A stretch of DNA of 6,829 nt from Bacillota bacterium (lineage in GTDB: Bacteria > Bacillota > Clostridia > Clostridiales > Clostridiaceae). The notes beneath the pieces were generated by a model that did not search any database, had not been told where the DNA came from, and worked only from the letters and a program-made list of their open reading frames with translations. The DNA lies in NCBI GenBank assembly GCA_023440105.1, contig JAEXSY010000525.1:1-6829 (forward strand), in the 5' to 3' direction. The position numbers and the translations under genes were made by a program. The number at the start of each line of letters is the position of its first letter. Positions within the stretch are counted from its first letter, which is position 1. Shown here in pieces: positions 5,933 to 6,829 of this stretch.

Positions 5933-6004
5933 AAAATGATACACTGAGTAAAAATCCATTATTTGTGTATCATTTTTTTAATATTTTTGTAGCAAGTGTA
6001 TCAT
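5933..6004. promoter_or_regulatory. Three-copy ATGATACAC operator or enhancer-like cluster
   Basis: ATGATACAC is present at 5936-5944 and in reverse orientation (GTGTATCAT) at 5965-5973 and 5996-6004, with centres 29 and 31 bp apart, close to three helical turns. Copies 1 and 2 extend to a perfect 12-bp inverted repeat (5933-5944 with 5965-5976, 20-nt loop) followed by a T run to 5979. Copies 1 and 3 form a 10-bp inverted repeat (5936-5945 with 5995-6004). The cluster lies between divergent genes and about 75-155 bp upstream of the sigma-54-like element at 6077-6093, which suits an enhancer site. The RpiR protein is an alternative binder. No gene ends here on the plus strand, so a plus-strand terminator has nothing obvious to terminate. 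Confidence 0.6.
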
Positions 6005-6076
6005 AAAATTATTTTGAATTTAATTAAACATTCTATTAAACATAGCAAAATAGCTATCTCTGTAATCACTAAATAA

Positions 6077-6093
6077 TTGGCATGGAAATTGCT
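6077..6093 (+). promoter_or_regulatory. Candidate sigma-54 (-24/-12) promoter of the secreted hydrolase gene
   Basis: TTGGCATGGAAATTGCT matches the sigma-54 consensus YTGGCACG-N4-TTGCW at 12 of 13 defined positions. The invariant GG (6079-6080) and GC (6091-6092) are exactly 10 bp apart. The expected start near 6104 gives a leader of about 28 nt carrying AGGAGG and then ATG 6132. Promoters of this kind need RpoN and an ATP-dependent enhancer-binding activator, neither encoded in this window. Confidence 0.72.
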
Positions 6094-6119
6094 GTTAATA
6101 TTACCACAATTCATATTAT

Positions 6120-6125
6120 AGGAGG
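6120..6125 (+). promoter_or_regulatory. Ribosome binding site of the secreted hydrolase
   Basis: AGGAGG placed 6 nt before ATG 6132. It supports this start for the partial plus-strand gene, which is the only signal-peptide-like start in the frame. Confidence 0.85.
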
Positions 6126-6131
6126 TTCAAG

Positions 6132-6829
6132 ATGAAAACGAAATCATTATTAAGAGCATTAGTATTATCTTCTGCTGCCACACTGTTTTTTACCTCAGCA
6201 ATTCCTTCCTTACCTTCCCAGGGAACTGAAGGTGATATGGTTCCATTGTATAAGTATAATACAGACACTCCAATATTACTTCATGGCAATCAGGTTATGG
6301 TCCCTTCTGCTTACACCCCTGAAAAGACAGAGTTTAGGAGCATGTGGGTTTCTACCGTAAGCAATCTAGATTTCCCTTCACGTCCTGGACTTTCTGCAGC
6401 AGAATTTAGGAAAGAATTCTTAGATATATTAGACGTCTTCTCAGCTTTAAATATGAACGCTGTTACCTTCCAGGTAAGACCTATGAACGATGCCTTTTAT
6501 AACTCAGAATTAAATCCTTGGTCTGTATTTTTAAGCGGAACACAAGGAGAACCACTAATGGAAAATGGAGAAATATTCGATCCATTAGCTTGGGCTATTG
6601 AAGAAGCTCATAATAGAAACATGGAATTCCACGCCTGGTTTAATCCTTATAGGGTAGCACAGGCCTTTGATTATACAAAACCAACAGAGGAAGTATTAGA
6701 AGAAGAGCTGGCTAAGCTAGATGATAAAAACTTTGCCAAAGAGCATCCAGAATACCTTCTTAGATTTGATAACAAGCTTATCTTAGACCCAGGAATTCCA
6801 GAGGTTCAAGCCTTTGTTAAGGATAGCGT
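6132..6829 (+). CDS. Secreted GHL10/DUF187 family glycosyl hydrolase (YngK/DigH-like), 3' end outside the window
   Basis: The first 232 codons are present; the gene runs off the right edge with no stop. Residues 1-24 form a signal peptide: basic MKTKSLLR, then a hydrophobic stretch ending FFTSA, with likely signal peptidase I cleavage near residue 23. No lipobox cysteine is seen, so the protein is probably released or held in the wall. The family core begins at FRSMWVSTVSNLDFPS (about 68-83), followed by NMNAVTFQVRPMNDAFY (about 109-125), a beta-strand of the TIM barrel, then EFHAWFNPYRV (about 165-175) and LILDPGIPEVQAFV (about 216-229). All match YngK-type proteins. E. coli DigH (YddW) of this family cleaves peptide-stripped peptidoglycan glycan strands, so a cell-wall glycan substrate is possible but not shown. 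It is divergent from the RpiR gene and sits behind a sigma-54-like promoter, suggesting control separate from the sugar operon. Confidence 0.88.
   Translation, partial: MKTKSLLRALVLSSAATLFFTSAIPSLPSQGTEGDMVPLYKYNTDTPILLHGNQVMVPSAYTPEKTEFRSMWVSTVSNLDFPSRPGLSAAEFRKEFLDILDVFSALNMNAVTFQVRPMNDAFYNSELNPWSVFLSGTQGEPLMENGEIFDPLAWAIEEAHNRNMEFHAWFNPYRVAQAFDYTKPTEEVLEEELAKLDDKNFAKEHPEYLLRFDNKLILDPGIPEVQAFVKDS

Noticed and set aside
5933..5979. Plain plus-strand rho-independent terminator
   Set aside because: The stem is A+T-rich with a 20-nt loop, no plus-strand gene ends upstream, and a third copy of the arm at 5996 suggests binding sites instead. A role in blocking stray transcription cannot be excluded.
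6077..6098. Sigma-A promoter using TTGGCA as -35
   Set aside because: The best -10 at 16 bp spacing is TATTAC, only four of six, while the sigma-54 pattern fits 12 of 13 positions.

Overview
The window looks like a chromosomal segment of a low-GC Firmicute, most likely a Clostridium-type anaerobe. The evidence is the A+T-rich intergenic DNA, strong AGGAGG-type ribosome binding sites, AT-ending codon use, a malate-to-pyruvate enzyme next to a phosphotransferase (PTS) sugar operon, and Firmicute-like protein families. Species assignment is inference.

Layout, left to right. Positions 1-194 hold the region 3' of a minus-strand gene and a short heptanucleotide repeat. Positions 195-1367 (minus) encode a decarboxylating malic enzyme. 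Positions 1495-2817 (minus) encode a GH4 6-phospho-alpha-glucosidase. Positions 2860-4458 (minus) encode an EIICB permease of the glucose/maltose PTS superfamily, interrupted at codon 109 by one in-frame TAA. Positions 4459-4680 hold a promoter, a cre-like operator, a possible activator palindrome and the terminator of the next gene. Positions about 4684-5063 are a degenerate, purine-rich (minus strand) heptamer repeat tract. Positions 5029-5796 (minus) encode an RpiR/SIS-domain regulator. Positions 5797-6131 are a divergent control region. Positions 6132-6829 (plus, cut by the window edge) encode a secreted GHL10/DUF187 (YngK/DigH-like) glycosyl hydrolase.

How the genes work together. Permease, phospho-alpha-glucosidase and RpiR regulator match the parts of the B. 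subtilis malA-glvR-malP system. An alpha-glucoside such as maltose would be imported and phosphorylated by EIICB, with EIIA supplied from elsewhere, cleaved inside by the GH4 enzyme, and the operon would be controlled by the RpiR protein and by CcpA. The nonsense codon in the permease means this pathway may be broken here, or the base may be an error.

Three signals go beyond the genes. (1) A near-perfect sigma-54 (-24/-12) promoter lies 28 nt or so upstream of the secreted hydrolase start, with three copies of ATGATACAC 75-155 bp further upstream, laid out like an enhancer-dependent promoter. (2) Two separate degenerate heptanucleotide arrays share the pattern YTCTWAN (plus strand), and each contains the stop codon of the minus-strand gene it follows. 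(3) The TAA in an otherwise intact permease frame.
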